From: Tepidimonas sp.
Lineage (GTDB): Bacteria > Pseudomonadota > Gammaproteobacteria > Burkholderiales > Burkholderiaceae_C
Reading direction: 5' to 3'
DNA length: 13,720 bases
Assembly (NCBI GenBank): GCA_025054905.1
Contig: JANWZF010000052.1
Location: 1-13,720, forward strand
Shown here one piece after another: positions 1 through 6,078 of this stretch (position 1 is the first letter of the stretch; each line of letters starts with the position of its first letter). The notes beneath the pieces are model-generated. The model made no database searches. It saw only the letters and a program-made list of their open reading frames with translations, and was not told the origin of the DNA. Position numbers and translations under genes: made by a program.

Positions 1-1
1 G

Positions 2-328
2 AAGGTGGGGGTGCCGATCCTGGGCATCGTCGAAAACATGGCCGTGCATGTCTGCCCGCACTGCGGACACGCCGAGCACATCTTCGGCGCCGATGGCGGC
101 AAGCGCATGGCCGCCGAGCTCGGCGTGCCCTGTCTGGGCTCGCTGCCGCTGCACGTGCGCATTCGCGAGCAGGCCGATGGCGGGCGCCCCACCGTGGTGG
201 CCGAGCCCGACAGTGAACTGGCCGCGCAGTACAAGGCGGTGGCGCGCCAGGTGGCGTTGGCTGTGGCGGCACAGGCCAAGGATTATTCGAGCAAGTTTCC
301 GGCCATCAAGATCAGCCAGGGCACGTGA
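2..328 (+). CDS. Mrp/ApbC-family iron-sulfur cluster carrier ATPase, C-terminal part (5' end outside window)
   Basis: This is the last ~108 residues of a P-loop NTPase of the Mrp/ApbC/NBP35 family, cytosolic carriers that pass [4Fe-4S] clusters to apoproteins. The reading frame is open from the first full codon and begins inside the protein with VGVPILGIVENMA, the conserved stretch after the nucleotide-binding core. It is followed by VCPHCG, the CxxC pair that binds the bridging cluster at the dimer interface, then IFGADGGKRMA and LGSLPLHVRIREQADGG, all typical of the family. The Walker A region lies upstream and cannot be seen. The stop is at 326-328. The GTG at position 5 is an internal Val, not a start. 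Family assignment is firm; the symbol is left blank because mrp, apbC and other names are used for the same gene. Confidence 0.93.
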   Translation, partial: KVGVPILGIVENMAVHVCPHCGHAEHIFGADGGKRMAAELGVPCLGSLPLHVRIREQADGGRPTVVAEPDSELAAQYKAVARQVALAVAAQAKDYSSKFPAIKISQGT

Positions 329-371
329 GTCAGCCGGCGTCCTGGCCTGCGCAGGCGGGGCGCCACGTCGC

Positions 372-377
372 AGGAAG
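372..377 (+). promoter_or_regulatory. Ribosome binding site for the EamA permease
   Basis: AGGAAG lies 8 nt before a GTG codon at 386. It decides the start in favour of this GTG. Confidence 0.6.
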
Positions 378-385
378 CATCGTTC

Positions 386-1327
386 GTGGATCGCCAGCCG
401 CTCGATGCGCGCGCCACCACGCTGATGGTGGGGCTGTGCGCGCTGTGGGGCCTGCAGCAGGTGGTGCTGAAGGCCACCGCGCAGGATTTTGCACCGGTGT
501 TGCAGATCGCGCTGCGCTCTGGGATCGCAGCCGTGTTGGTGATTGGGCTGATGCGCTGGCGCGGCGAGCCGATGCCATGGGCCGAATCATGGCGGCCGGG
601 GCTGGCGGCCGGGGCTTTGTTCGCGCTGGAGTATCTGTTCGTCGGCTTGGGGCTGCGCTGGACTTCGGCGGCGCACATGTCGGTGCTGCTGTACACCGCA
701 CCGATCTGGGCGGCGCTGGGGCTGCATCTGTGGGTGCCAGCGGAGCGGCTGGCCCCGCTGCAGTGGGCCGGGGTGGCGCTGGCGTTTGCGGGCATCGTGG
801 TGGTGTTTGGGGTACGTGCCGAGCCGCTGACGCTGGGCGCGCCGGGCATGCTGTGGGGGGATGCGCTGGGCCTGGCGGCGGGCATCGCCTGGGGAGCCAC
901 GACGGTGGTCATCCGCACCTCACGCCTGGCCCACTTGCCGGCCACGCCGACGCTGTTGTACCAGCTGCTGATGGCGTTTGCCTTGCTGACGCCGGCGGCG
1001 TGGCTGATGGGCCAGGCCATCCTGCGCCCCAGCGCTGCGGTGTGGGCGAGTCTGGCGTTTCATGCGGTGGTCGTGTCGTTTGCGAGTTTTTTGGTGTGGT
1101 TCTGGCTGCTGCGGCACTACCTGGCCTCGCGCCTGGGTGTGCTGTCATTCTTGACCCCCTTGTTTGGAATGGGGTTGGGAGCCTGGTTGCTGCAGGAGCC
1201 GTTGCAGCCCAGCTTCGTCGTGGGGGCGGCGTTGGTGTTGGCTGGGGCCTTGCTGGTCAATGCGCATGGCTTGCTGCAGCCGTGGTTGCGCCGGCGGGCG
1301 GCAGGATCCCGCACCGCGGGCGGGTGA
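386..1327 (+). CDS. DMT-superfamily EamA-type permease
   Basis: This 313-residue inner-membrane protein belongs to the drug/metabolite transporter superfamily (EamA/RhaT-like). It has about ten hydrophobic segments arranged as two five-helix halves. The first half contains GLCALWGLQQVVLK near residue 16 and a helix ending LLYTAPIWAALGLHLW. The second half repeats the pattern with GIAWGATTVVIRTSR and LGVLSFLTPLFGMGLGAWLLQEPLQP, the usual C-terminal EamA signature. The tail is short and Arg-rich (LRRRAAGSRTAGG). The start is GTG with an AGGAAG ribosome site 8 nt upstream. Substrate cannot be read from sequence. It converges on the benzoate-CoA ligase with only 16 nt between stops, so the two are transcribed separately, and nothing ties it to aromatic uptake. 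Confidence 0.9.
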   Translation: MDRQPLDARATTLMVGLCALWGLQQVVLKATAQDFAPVLQIALRSGIAAVLVIGLMRWRGEPMPWAESWRPGLAAGALFALEYLFVGLGLRWTSAAHMSVLLYTAPIWAALGLHLWVPAERLAPLQWAGVALAFAGIVVVFGVRAEPLTLGAPGMLWGDALGLAAGIAWGATTVVIRTSRLAHLPATPTLLYQLLMAFALLTPAAWLMGQAILRPSAAVWASLAFHAVVVSFASFLVWFWLLRHYLASRLGVLSFLTPLFGMGLGAWLLQEPLQPSFVVGAALVLAGALLVNAHGLLQPWLRRRAAGSRTAGG

Positions 1328-1343
1328 GCCTTGGGGTGGCCGC

Positions 1344-2969
1344 TCAGGCGGCGGCGGCTCGCGCGGCTTCGAGCTCGCGGAGGCGAAAGCGCTGAATCTT
1401 GCCGGTGGCGGTTTTGGGCAGTTCAGGGACGAATTCCACCAGCCGTGGGTATTTGTAGGCGGCCAGGTGCTGCTTGCAGTGCGCCTGCAGTTCCTCGGCG
1501 CTGACGCTGCAGCCCGGCCGCAGCACGACGAAAGCCTTGGTCTTGGTCAGCCCATCGGCGTCGGTGATGCCGATGACCGCTGCTTCCAGCACCGCGGGGT
1601 GTTGCACCAGGGTGGCTTCAACCTCGAACGGTGAGACGTAGATGCCGCTGACCTTGAGCATGTCGTCGTTGCGGCCAGCATAAACGTAGCGGCCGTCGGC
1701 GTGGCGGATGTATTTGTCGCCGGTACGTGTCCAGGCCCCTTGAAACGTTTGTTGCGAGCGCTCGCGGTCGTTCCAGTACAGCAAAGCGGCGCTGGGGCCC
1801 CGCACGTACAGGTCGCCGATCTCGATCGAGCCGTCCGGGTTGGGCGGCAGTGGGCGCCCGTCCTCGCCACGGATTTCGAGCTCGTAGCCAGGCACCGGCC
1901 AGCCGCTGGTGCCATAGGCGACGTCATCGGGACGGTTGGAACAGTAAATGTGCAGCATTTCGGTGGAGCCGATGCCATCGACGATGGGCACCCCAAAGTG
2001 GGCCGTCCAGCGCTGGCCGATGTCGCGCGGCAGCGCCTCGCCGGCCGAGGAGCACAGCCGCAGCCCAACCTGTTCGCGGGCGGGCAGCTGCGGATGCGCC
2101 AGCATGCCGGCGTAGCCGGTGGGCGCGCCGTAGAACACGGTGGGGCGACGTCCGGCCAGCGTGGCGGTGGCACCACACAGGCGCGCAAACACCGCCGGTG
2201 GGGTGGGGCGCTCAGCCATCAGCACGGTGGCCGCCCCGACGCTCAAGGGGAAGGACAGTGCGTTGCCCAGCCCGTAGGCGAAGAACAGTTTGGCGGCGGA
2301 GAAGACCAGATCCTGCGCGTGCAGCCCGAGCACGCCGCGACCGTAAAGCTCGGCGGTCCAATACGGGTTGGCATGGGTGTGCACGGTGCCTTTGGGGCGG
2401 CCAGTGGAGCCGGAGGAGTACAGCCAGAACGCGGGCTCGTCGGCGTGGGTGTCGGCGGGGTGGGCCGCGGGGTCATGGGCGTGCAGCCAATCCTCGAAAG
2501 CGTGGCAGGCCACCCCTGGCGGCCGTGGGTCCGGCGCGCTGGCGTGAGCCACGACGATATGACGCAGCTCGTGTGCATCGCCTTGCAGGGCTGCGCTCAG
2601 CACCGGCAGCAGGGCGGCCGACACCAGCGCTGCCTGCACCCGCGCGTGCCGCAACTGATAGGCATAGTCTTCGGCGCTCAACAGCGTGTTGACCGCCACC
2701 GGTACCACCCCAGCGTACAGGCAGCCCAGGAACGACACCACCCACTCGTGGCTGTCGTGCATCAGCAGCAGCACCCGTTCCTCGCGATGCAGACCGAGCG
2801 CGTGCAGGGCACGGGCGCAGCGCCGCACCCGCTCGTCCAGTTCGCCATAGCGCAGCGAGGTGCGATCGTCGATCAGCGCCATGCGCTCGGGGTAGGCTTG
2901 GCTGCGCTGCAGCAGGTGCGCGGCGAAATTGAAGCGGGCTGGCGGGGCGGGGGGCAGGGGGGTGGTCAT
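1344..2969 (-). CDS. bclA: Benzoate-CoA ligase
   Basis: This 541-residue ANL-superfamily enzyme activates benzoate with ATP and CoA to benzoyl-CoA, AMP and PPi (EC 6.2.1.25), the entry step of the box pathway. Visible motifs are the phosphate-binding loop YSSGSTGRPKG (residues 184-194), AAKLFFAYGLGNALSFPL (225-242) as in benzoate and hydroxybenzoate ligases, GSTEMLH (334-340), the TGD motif (416-418), GRNDDMLKVSGIYVSPFEVE (432-451) at the domain hinge, and PKTATGKIQR with the catalytic Lys at 524. Length is usual for the family. The ATG start has GAGGAG on the minus strand at 2980-2985. It is divergent from boxR, and a TGCA-N6-TGCA operator lies between them. The box neighbours make benzoate the likely substrate; 2-aminobenzoate or hydroxybenzoate specificity is less likely. 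The symbol badA is used for the same function elsewhere. Confidence 0.93.
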   Translation of the reverse strand: MTTPLPPAPPARFNFAAHLLQRSQAYPERMALIDDRTSLRYGELDERVRRCARALHALGLHREERVLLLMHDSHEWVVSFLGCLYAGVVPVAVNTLLSAEDYAYQLRHARVQAALVSAALLPVLSAALQGDAHELRHIVVAHASAPDPRPPGVACHAFEDWLHAHDPAAHPADTHADEPAFWLYSSGSTGRPKGTVHTHANPYWTAELYGRGVLGLHAQDLVFSAAKLFFAYGLGNALSFPLSVGAATVLMAERPTPPAVFARLCGATATLAGRRPTVFYGAPTGYAGMLAHPQLPAREQVGLRLCSSAGEALPRDIGQRWTAHFGVPIVDGIGSTEMLHIYCSNRPDDVAYGTSGWPVPGYELEIRGEDGRPLPPNPDGSIEIGDLYVRGPSAALLYWNDRERSQQTFQGAWTRTGDKYIRHADGRYVYAGRNDDMLKVSGIYVSPFEVEATLVQHPAVLEAAVIGITDADGLTKTKAFVVLRPGCSVSAEELQAHCKQHLAAYKYPRLVEFVPELPKTATGKIQRFRLRELEAARAAAA

Positions 2970-2979
2970 GGTTCAGGGT

Positions 2980-2985
2980 CTCCTC
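2980..2985 (-). promoter_or_regulatory. Ribosome binding site for bclA
   Basis: GAGGAG on the minus strand lies 10 nt before the ATG at 2967-2969, supporting that start. Confidence 0.65.
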
Positions 2986-3066
2986 GTGCAGTCGGCTGGC
3001 ATGCAGCGGGCTGCTGTTCAGCTGGCCCGGTTGCAGGTATAAATGCAGCATCGTGCCTATGGCACC

Positions 3067-3088
3067 AACATGCACTATCCTGCATGTT
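3067..3088. promoter_or_regulatory. Putative BoxR operator in bclA-boxR region (22-bp perfect inverted repeat)
   Basis: AACATGCA and TGCATGTT form perfect 8-bp arms around CTATCC, so the core 3071-3084 reads TGCACTATCCTGCA, a TGCA-N6-TGCA element. The same architecture occurs twice before boxC. BzdR, the paralogue of BoxR in Azoarcus, is reported to bind operators containing TGCA-N6-TGCA, so assignment to BoxR is an inference from homology, symmetry and position. If boxR starts from TATAAA at 3038, the site lies just downstream of its start point, allowing autoregulation and control of bclA from one element. Confidence 0.65.
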
Positions 3089-3147
3089 TCGGGGGTTGGT
3101 GCGTATCGGGGTTTACCCGGCGTGCCGCCCGATGCATGCCCGACCAC

Positions 3148-3152
3148 GGTGA
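3148..3152 (+). promoter_or_regulatory. Ribosome binding site selecting the TTG start of boxR
   Basis: GGTGA ends 6 nt before TTG at 3159. An in-frame TGA at 3150-3152 blocks any earlier start, so the TTG is the first available initiation codon. Confidence 0.5.
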
Positions 3153-3158
3153 ATCATC

Positions 3159-4187
3159 TTGAAAACCCTCTCCGTAGATGTCGCCCCGCCCCGCGGCGGT
3201 GAGTGGCCGTCGCCGGCTGAAACACAGGCGGCCGATCCGGTGCTGCAACTAACGCTGCCCGTGGAGACCGAGCCGCGGCCGGATGCTCACGGCGAGCCGC
3301 GCGTGCCGTTCTTGGTCGCGTTGGGGGAGCGAGTGCGCCTGCTGCGCGCGCGCCGGGGCATGACGCGCAAGGCGGTGGCCCTGGCGGCCGAAGTATCGGA
3401 GCGCCACCTGGCCAACCTCGAGTACGGTGCGGGCAACGCCTCGATCCTGGTGTTGCTGCAGGTGGCGCGGGCGCTGCAGTGTTCGCTGGCCGAGCTGCTG
3501 GGCGATGTCAGCACCTCGTCGCCCGAGTGGCTCCTGATCCGGGAGCTGCTGCAGGGCCGCGACGAGGCCGAACTACGGCGCGCGCGCCTGAAGTTGGCCG
3601 AGTTGTTGGGTGCCGATGGGGGAGTGGATACGGTGGGCCGCCAGGGGCGCATCGCCCTCATCGGGCTGCGGGGGGCGGGCAAGTCCACGCTGGGCCGGCT
3701 GCTGGCCGAAGCCTTGGGCTATCCGTTCATCGAACTGAGCCGTCAGATCGAGCAGTTTGCTGGCTGCAGCATCAGCGAGATCCACGCGCTGTACGGGGCC
3801 ACGGCGTACCGACGCTACGAGCGGCGCGCGCTGGAGGAAGCGATCCAGATCTATCCGGAGGTGGTGATCGCCACGCCCGGGGGCTTGGTGTCGGATCCGG
3901 CCAATTTTCACCTGCTGCTGCGGCACTGCACGACGGTGTGGCTCAAGGCCGATCCCGCCGACCATATGCGCCGCGTGGCCGAACAGGGGGACCTGCGACC
4001 GATGGCCGCCAGCGCCGAGGCGATGGAGGATTTGAAGCGCATCCTGGCTGGCCGCTCGGCCTTTTATTCCAAGGCCGATTTGACCATCGACACCAGTGCA
4101 CAGCCGCTGCAAGAAACGTTCGAGCTGCTGCTGCGCGAGGTGCGGGCGTGGCTGCAGCGCACAGCCAACCGGCGCATCGGCGGTTAA
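3159..4187 (+). CDS. boxR: BoxR-type benzoyl-CoA-responsive regulator (XRE HTH fused to shikimate kinase-like domain)
   Basis: This 342-residue protein has the two-domain layout of BoxR/BzdR. An XRE-type helix-turn-helix occupies about residues 53-114 (LGERVRLLRARRGMTRK, then SERHLANLEYGAGNASI). A short helical linker follows, then a shikimate kinase-like domain from about 163 with Walker A GLRGAGKST (169-177) and TPGGLV (239-244) where shikimate kinase has its GGG motif. In Azoarcus, BoxR and BzdR repress the aerobic and anaerobic benzoate genes, and benzoyl-CoA bound to the kinase-like domain relieves repression. Divergence from bclA, position ahead of boxC, and flanking TGCA-N6-TGCA sites fit that role. 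The TTG start gives a roughly 50-residue Pro-rich leader before the HTH; a later start cannot be excluded. It is not the biosynthetic shikimate kinase, given the N-terminal DNA-binding domain. Confidence 0.92.
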   Translation: MKTLSVDVAPPRGGEWPSPAETQAADPVLQLTLPVETEPRPDAHGEPRVPFLVALGERVRLLRARRGMTRKAVALAAEVSERHLANLEYGAGNASILVLLQVARALQCSLAELLGDVSTSSPEWLLIRELLQGRDEAELRRARLKLAELLGADGGVDTVGRQGRIALIGLRGAGKSTLGRLLAEALGYPFIELSRQIEQFAGCSISEIHALYGATAYRRYERRALEEAIQIYPEVVIATPGGLVSDPANFHLLLRHCTTVWLKADPADHMRRVAEQGDLRPMAASAEAMEDLKRILAGRSAFYSKADLTIDTSAQPLQETFELLLREVRAWLQRTANRRIGG

Positions 4188-4195
4188 GGGTTTTT
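4167..4195 (+). terminator. Weak terminator-like hairpin at the end of boxR
   Basis: AACCG (4167-4171) can pair with CGGTT (4181-4185) across a nine-base loop, and five Ts follow at 4191-4195. The stem is short and overlaps the stop codon, so it may only reduce read-through. It fits the presence of a separate strong promoter for boxC just downstream. Confidence 0.3.
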
Positions 4196-4221
4196 CCGAG
4201 GTTGCAGGCAGGCACGGGGGC

Positions 4222-4250
4222 TTGTCAGCGGCACCATCATGCACTATGAT
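4222..4250 (+). promoter_or_regulatory. Sigma-70-type promoter of the boxCBA operon
   Basis: TTGTCA (4222-4227) matches the -35 consensus at five of six positions. Seventeen bases later TATGAT (4245-4250) matches the -10 consensus at five of six. The predicted start of transcription is near 4257. The -10 hexamer lies inside a TGCA-N6-TGCA operator, so a bound repressor would block RNA polymerase. Confidence 0.75.
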
Positions 4251-4253
4251 GCA
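4240..4253. promoter_or_regulatory. Putative BoxR operator covering the boxC -10 box
   Basis: TGCACTATGATGCA is a TGCA-N6-TGCA element that shares TGCACTAT with the site at 3071-3084. It contains the whole -10 hexamer. An overlapping TGATG-CA-CATCA inverted repeat extends to 4258. Confidence 0.7.
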
Positions 4254-4262
4254 CATCAGAAA

Positions 4263-4276
4263 TGCACGATAGTGCA
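4263..4276. promoter_or_regulatory. Second putative BoxR operator, just past the boxC transcription start
   Basis: TGCACGATAGTGCA is TGCA-N6-TGCA with arms that extend to ATGCAC/GTGCAT (4262-4277). On the minus strand it reads TGCACTATCGTGCA, so all three sites share TGCACTAT. Its centre is 23 bp from the preceding site, about two helical turns, allowing two dimers on one face of the DNA. Confidence 0.7.
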
Positions 4277-4323
4277 TGCCTGCTGAGCCGCTGTTTCACC
4301 TTCCTGACCGAGCCGCCCACGCC

Positions 4324-5994
4324 ATGACCACCTCCCTCGATCTCGACCCGGTCGTCGATTACCAGACCGATCCGACCCGCTACCGTCACGTGCGCCTGCA
4401 TGTCGATGGTCCCGTGGCCACGTTGACGCTGGACGTCGATGAGGAGTCCGGCCTGCGGCCGGGCTATCGGCTCAAGCTCAACAGCTACGACCTTGGCGTC
4501 GACATCGAGCTGCACGATGCCCTCAACCGCATCCGCTTCGAGTATCCCCAGGTGCGCACGGTGGTGTTGACCAGTGCCAAAGAGCGCGTGTTTTGCTCGG
4601 GCGCCAACATCTTCATGCTGGGGCTGTCCAGCCACGCCTGGAAGGTCAATTTCTGCAAGTTCACCAATGAGACCCGCAATGGCATGGAGGATTCCAGCCG
4701 CCACGAGGGGTTGAAGTTTTTGGCTGCGCTCAACGGGACCTGCGCCGGCGGCGGCTACGAGCTGGCGCTGGCCTGTGACGACATCGTGCTGGTGGATGAC
4801 CGCTCCAGCGCGGTCAGCCTGCCCGAGGTGCCGCTGTTGGGCGTGCTGCCAGGCACCGGGGGGCTGACCCGTCTGACCGACAAGCGGCGCGTGCGTCACG
4901 ATCGGGCTGACGTGTTGTGCACCAGTGTGGAGGGGGTGCGTGGGCAGCGGGCACTGGACTGGGGCCTGGTGGACGCGCTGGCCAAGCCCGCGGTGTTCGA
5001 CCAGGTGGTGCGTGAGCGGGCGCGTCGGCTGGCCGCGCTCAGCGACCGTCCCGCTGACGCGCAAGGGGTGGCGTTGCCGCCGCTGGTGCGCCGCTTCGAG
5101 GCCGATGGCGTGCAATACCGCCATGTCTCGGTGTCGATCGACCGGGCGCGTCGCGTGGCCACGTTGACGGTGCGTGGCCCCGCGACGGCGCCAGCGACCG
5201 AGCTGAACGCCATCGTGGCCCAAGGGGCCGACTGGTGGCCCCTGGCGATGGGGCGCGAGCTGGACGATGCCATTTTGCACCTGCGCACCAATGAGTTGAC
5301 GATCGGCACCTGGGTGCTGCGCACCGAAGGCGACGCCGCCGCGGTGCTGGCCTGCGACGATGCGCTGCAGGCGCACGCCGGGCACTGGTTCGTGCGTGCC
5401 ACCACCGGTCTGCTGCGCCGCGCGCTGGCACGGCTGGACGTGACTTCGCGCAGCCTGATTGCCCTGCTGGAGCCGGGCTCGTGCTTTGCGGGCACGCTGG
5501 CCGAACTCGCCCTGGCAGCCGACCGCAGCTACATGTTGGTGCTGCCCGATGAGCCGCAGCGTACCCCGCGGCTGACGCTGCACGAAGCCAACTTTGGCCG
5601 TTACCCGATGGTCAGCGACCAGACCCGTCTGCAGCGGCGTTTCTACGCCGACGCTACCGCGTTGGGGGCGGCTCGAGCCACGCTCGGGCGAGGACTGGAC
5701 GGCGACGAGGCGGCGGCCCTGGGGCTGGTGACCGCGGCGCTGGACGACATCGACTGGGCCGACGAAGTGCGCCTGGTGCTGGAGGAGCGCGCGGCGATGT
5801 CACCCGATGCGCTCACCGGGCTGGAGGCCAACCTGCGCTTTGGCGGCCCGGAGACGATGGTCACTCGCATTTTTGGGCGCCTGTCGGCGTGGCAAAACTG
5901 GATTTTTCAGCGCCCCAACGCCGTGGGCGAGTACGGGGCGCTGAAGGTCTACGGCAAGGGTGACAAGGCCCGCTTTGACTGGCAGCGTGTCTGA
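4324..5994 (+). CDS. boxC: 2,3-epoxybenzoyl-CoA dihydrolase (benzoyl-CoA-dihydrodiol lyase) BoxC
   Basis: BoxC hydrolytically opens the ring of 2,3-epoxybenzoyl-CoA to 3,4-dehydroadipyl-CoA semialdehyde and formate (EC 4.1.2.44). The protein is 556 residues from this start, the usual size, roughly twice a single crotonase because it has two enoyl-CoA hydratase-like halves. FCSGANIFML (90-99) and NGTCAGGGYELALACD (137-152) are the CoA-binding and oxyanion-hole motifs of the first half. The VDYQTDP near residue 11 and the C-terminal FQRPNAVGEYGALKVYGKG stretch are characteristic. An in-frame ATG at 4276 would add 16 residues but lies within an operator, about 20 nt from the predicted transcript start, and lacks a ribosome site. 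The start at 4324 also lacks a clear Shine-Dalgarno. It is first of boxC-boxB-boxA. Confidence 0.94.
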   Translation: MTTSLDLDPVVDYQTDPTRYRHVRLHVDGPVATLTLDVDEESGLRPGYRLKLNSYDLGVDIELHDALNRIRFEYPQVRTVVLTSAKERVFCSGANIFMLGLSSHAWKVNFCKFTNETRNGMEDSSRHEGLKFLAALNGTCAGGGYELALACDDIVLVDDRSSAVSLPEVPLLGVLPGTGGLTRLTDKRRVRHDRADVLCTSVEGVRGQRALDWGLVDALAKPAVFDQVVRERARRLAALSDRPADAQGVALPPLVRRFEADGVQYRHVSVSIDRARRVATLTVRGPATAPATELNAIVAQGADWWPLAMGRELDDAILHLRTNELTIGTWVLRTEGDAAAVLACDDALQAHAGHWFVRATTGLLRRALARLDVTSRSLIALLEPGSCFAGTLAELALAADRSYMLVLPDEPQRTPRLTLHEANFGRYPMVSDQTRLQRRFYADATALGAARATLGRGLDGDEAAALGLVTAALDDIDWADEVRLVLEERAAMSPDALTGLEANLRFGGPETMVTRIFGRLSAWQNWIFQRPNAVGEYGALKVYGKGDKARFDWQRV

Positions 5995-5997
5995 TCC

Positions 5998-6032
5998 GAC
6001 GGCGGCCGGCCACCGCGGTGGAGTCGGCCGTC
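5998..6032 (+). other. GC-rich stem-loop between boxC and boxB
   Basis: GACGGC (5998-6003) pairs with GCCGTC (6027-6032), and the interior holds the 12-bp perfect palindrome CCACCGCGGTGG (6010-6021). No T-run follows, so it is not a classical terminator. It may be an mRNA-stability or processing hairpin, or a by-product of high GC. Confidence 0.35.
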
Positions 6033-6078
6033 TGCGTCACTGTTTCCTCCACCGGCATGGCAACGCAGGAGAGCGTCG

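Larger units (their letters stand above)
2970..3158. promoter_or_regulatory. Divergent bclA-boxR intergenic control region
   Basis: This 189-bp gap between divergent genes should hold promoters for both. It is unusually rich in TGCA (2987, 3002, 3032, 3044, 3071, 3081 and 3133). On the + strand TATAAA at 3038-3043 is a good -10 candidate for boxR, but no convincing -35 precedes it. On the minus strand TTGGTG followed by ATTTAT at 18 nt is the best pair found for bclA and is weak. There is also a small inverted repeat GTGCC-TAT-GGCAC at 3053-3065. Start sites cannot be fixed by eye. The best-supported element is the operator listed separately. Confidence 0.5.

Noticed and set aside
386..1327. 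EamA permease as the benzoate transporter of the locus
   Set aside because: It is not of the BenK/BenE or other known benzoate carrier families, is convergent with bclA, and has no operator in front.
1339..1352. GCCGC-TCAG-GCGGC hairpin at the convergent ends of the permease and bclA
   Set aside because: A five-base stem overlapping a stop codon in GC-rich, repeat-like DNA and without a T-run; not enough for a terminator.
3032..3047. TGCA-N8-TGCA pair as a further operator
   Set aside because: The spacing is eight, not six, and the CTAT core is absent; at most a weak half-site cluster.
1701..3152. Long + strand open frame opposite the benzoate-CoA ligase
   Set aside because: It is antisense to a well-recognised enzyme, Gly/His/Gln-rich, and without a family motif; such frames are common in high-GC DNA.
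3159..4187. Shikimate kinase (aroK) as the product
   Set aside because: The kinase-like domain is fused to an XRE HTH and embedded in a box locus, matching BoxR/BzdR rather than a biosynthetic enzyme.
4237..5583. 448-codon minus-strand open frame opposite boxC
   Set aside because: Shadow of boxC codon bias: repetitive His/Gln/Arg composition, no recognisable domain, and it would run over the boxC promoter.
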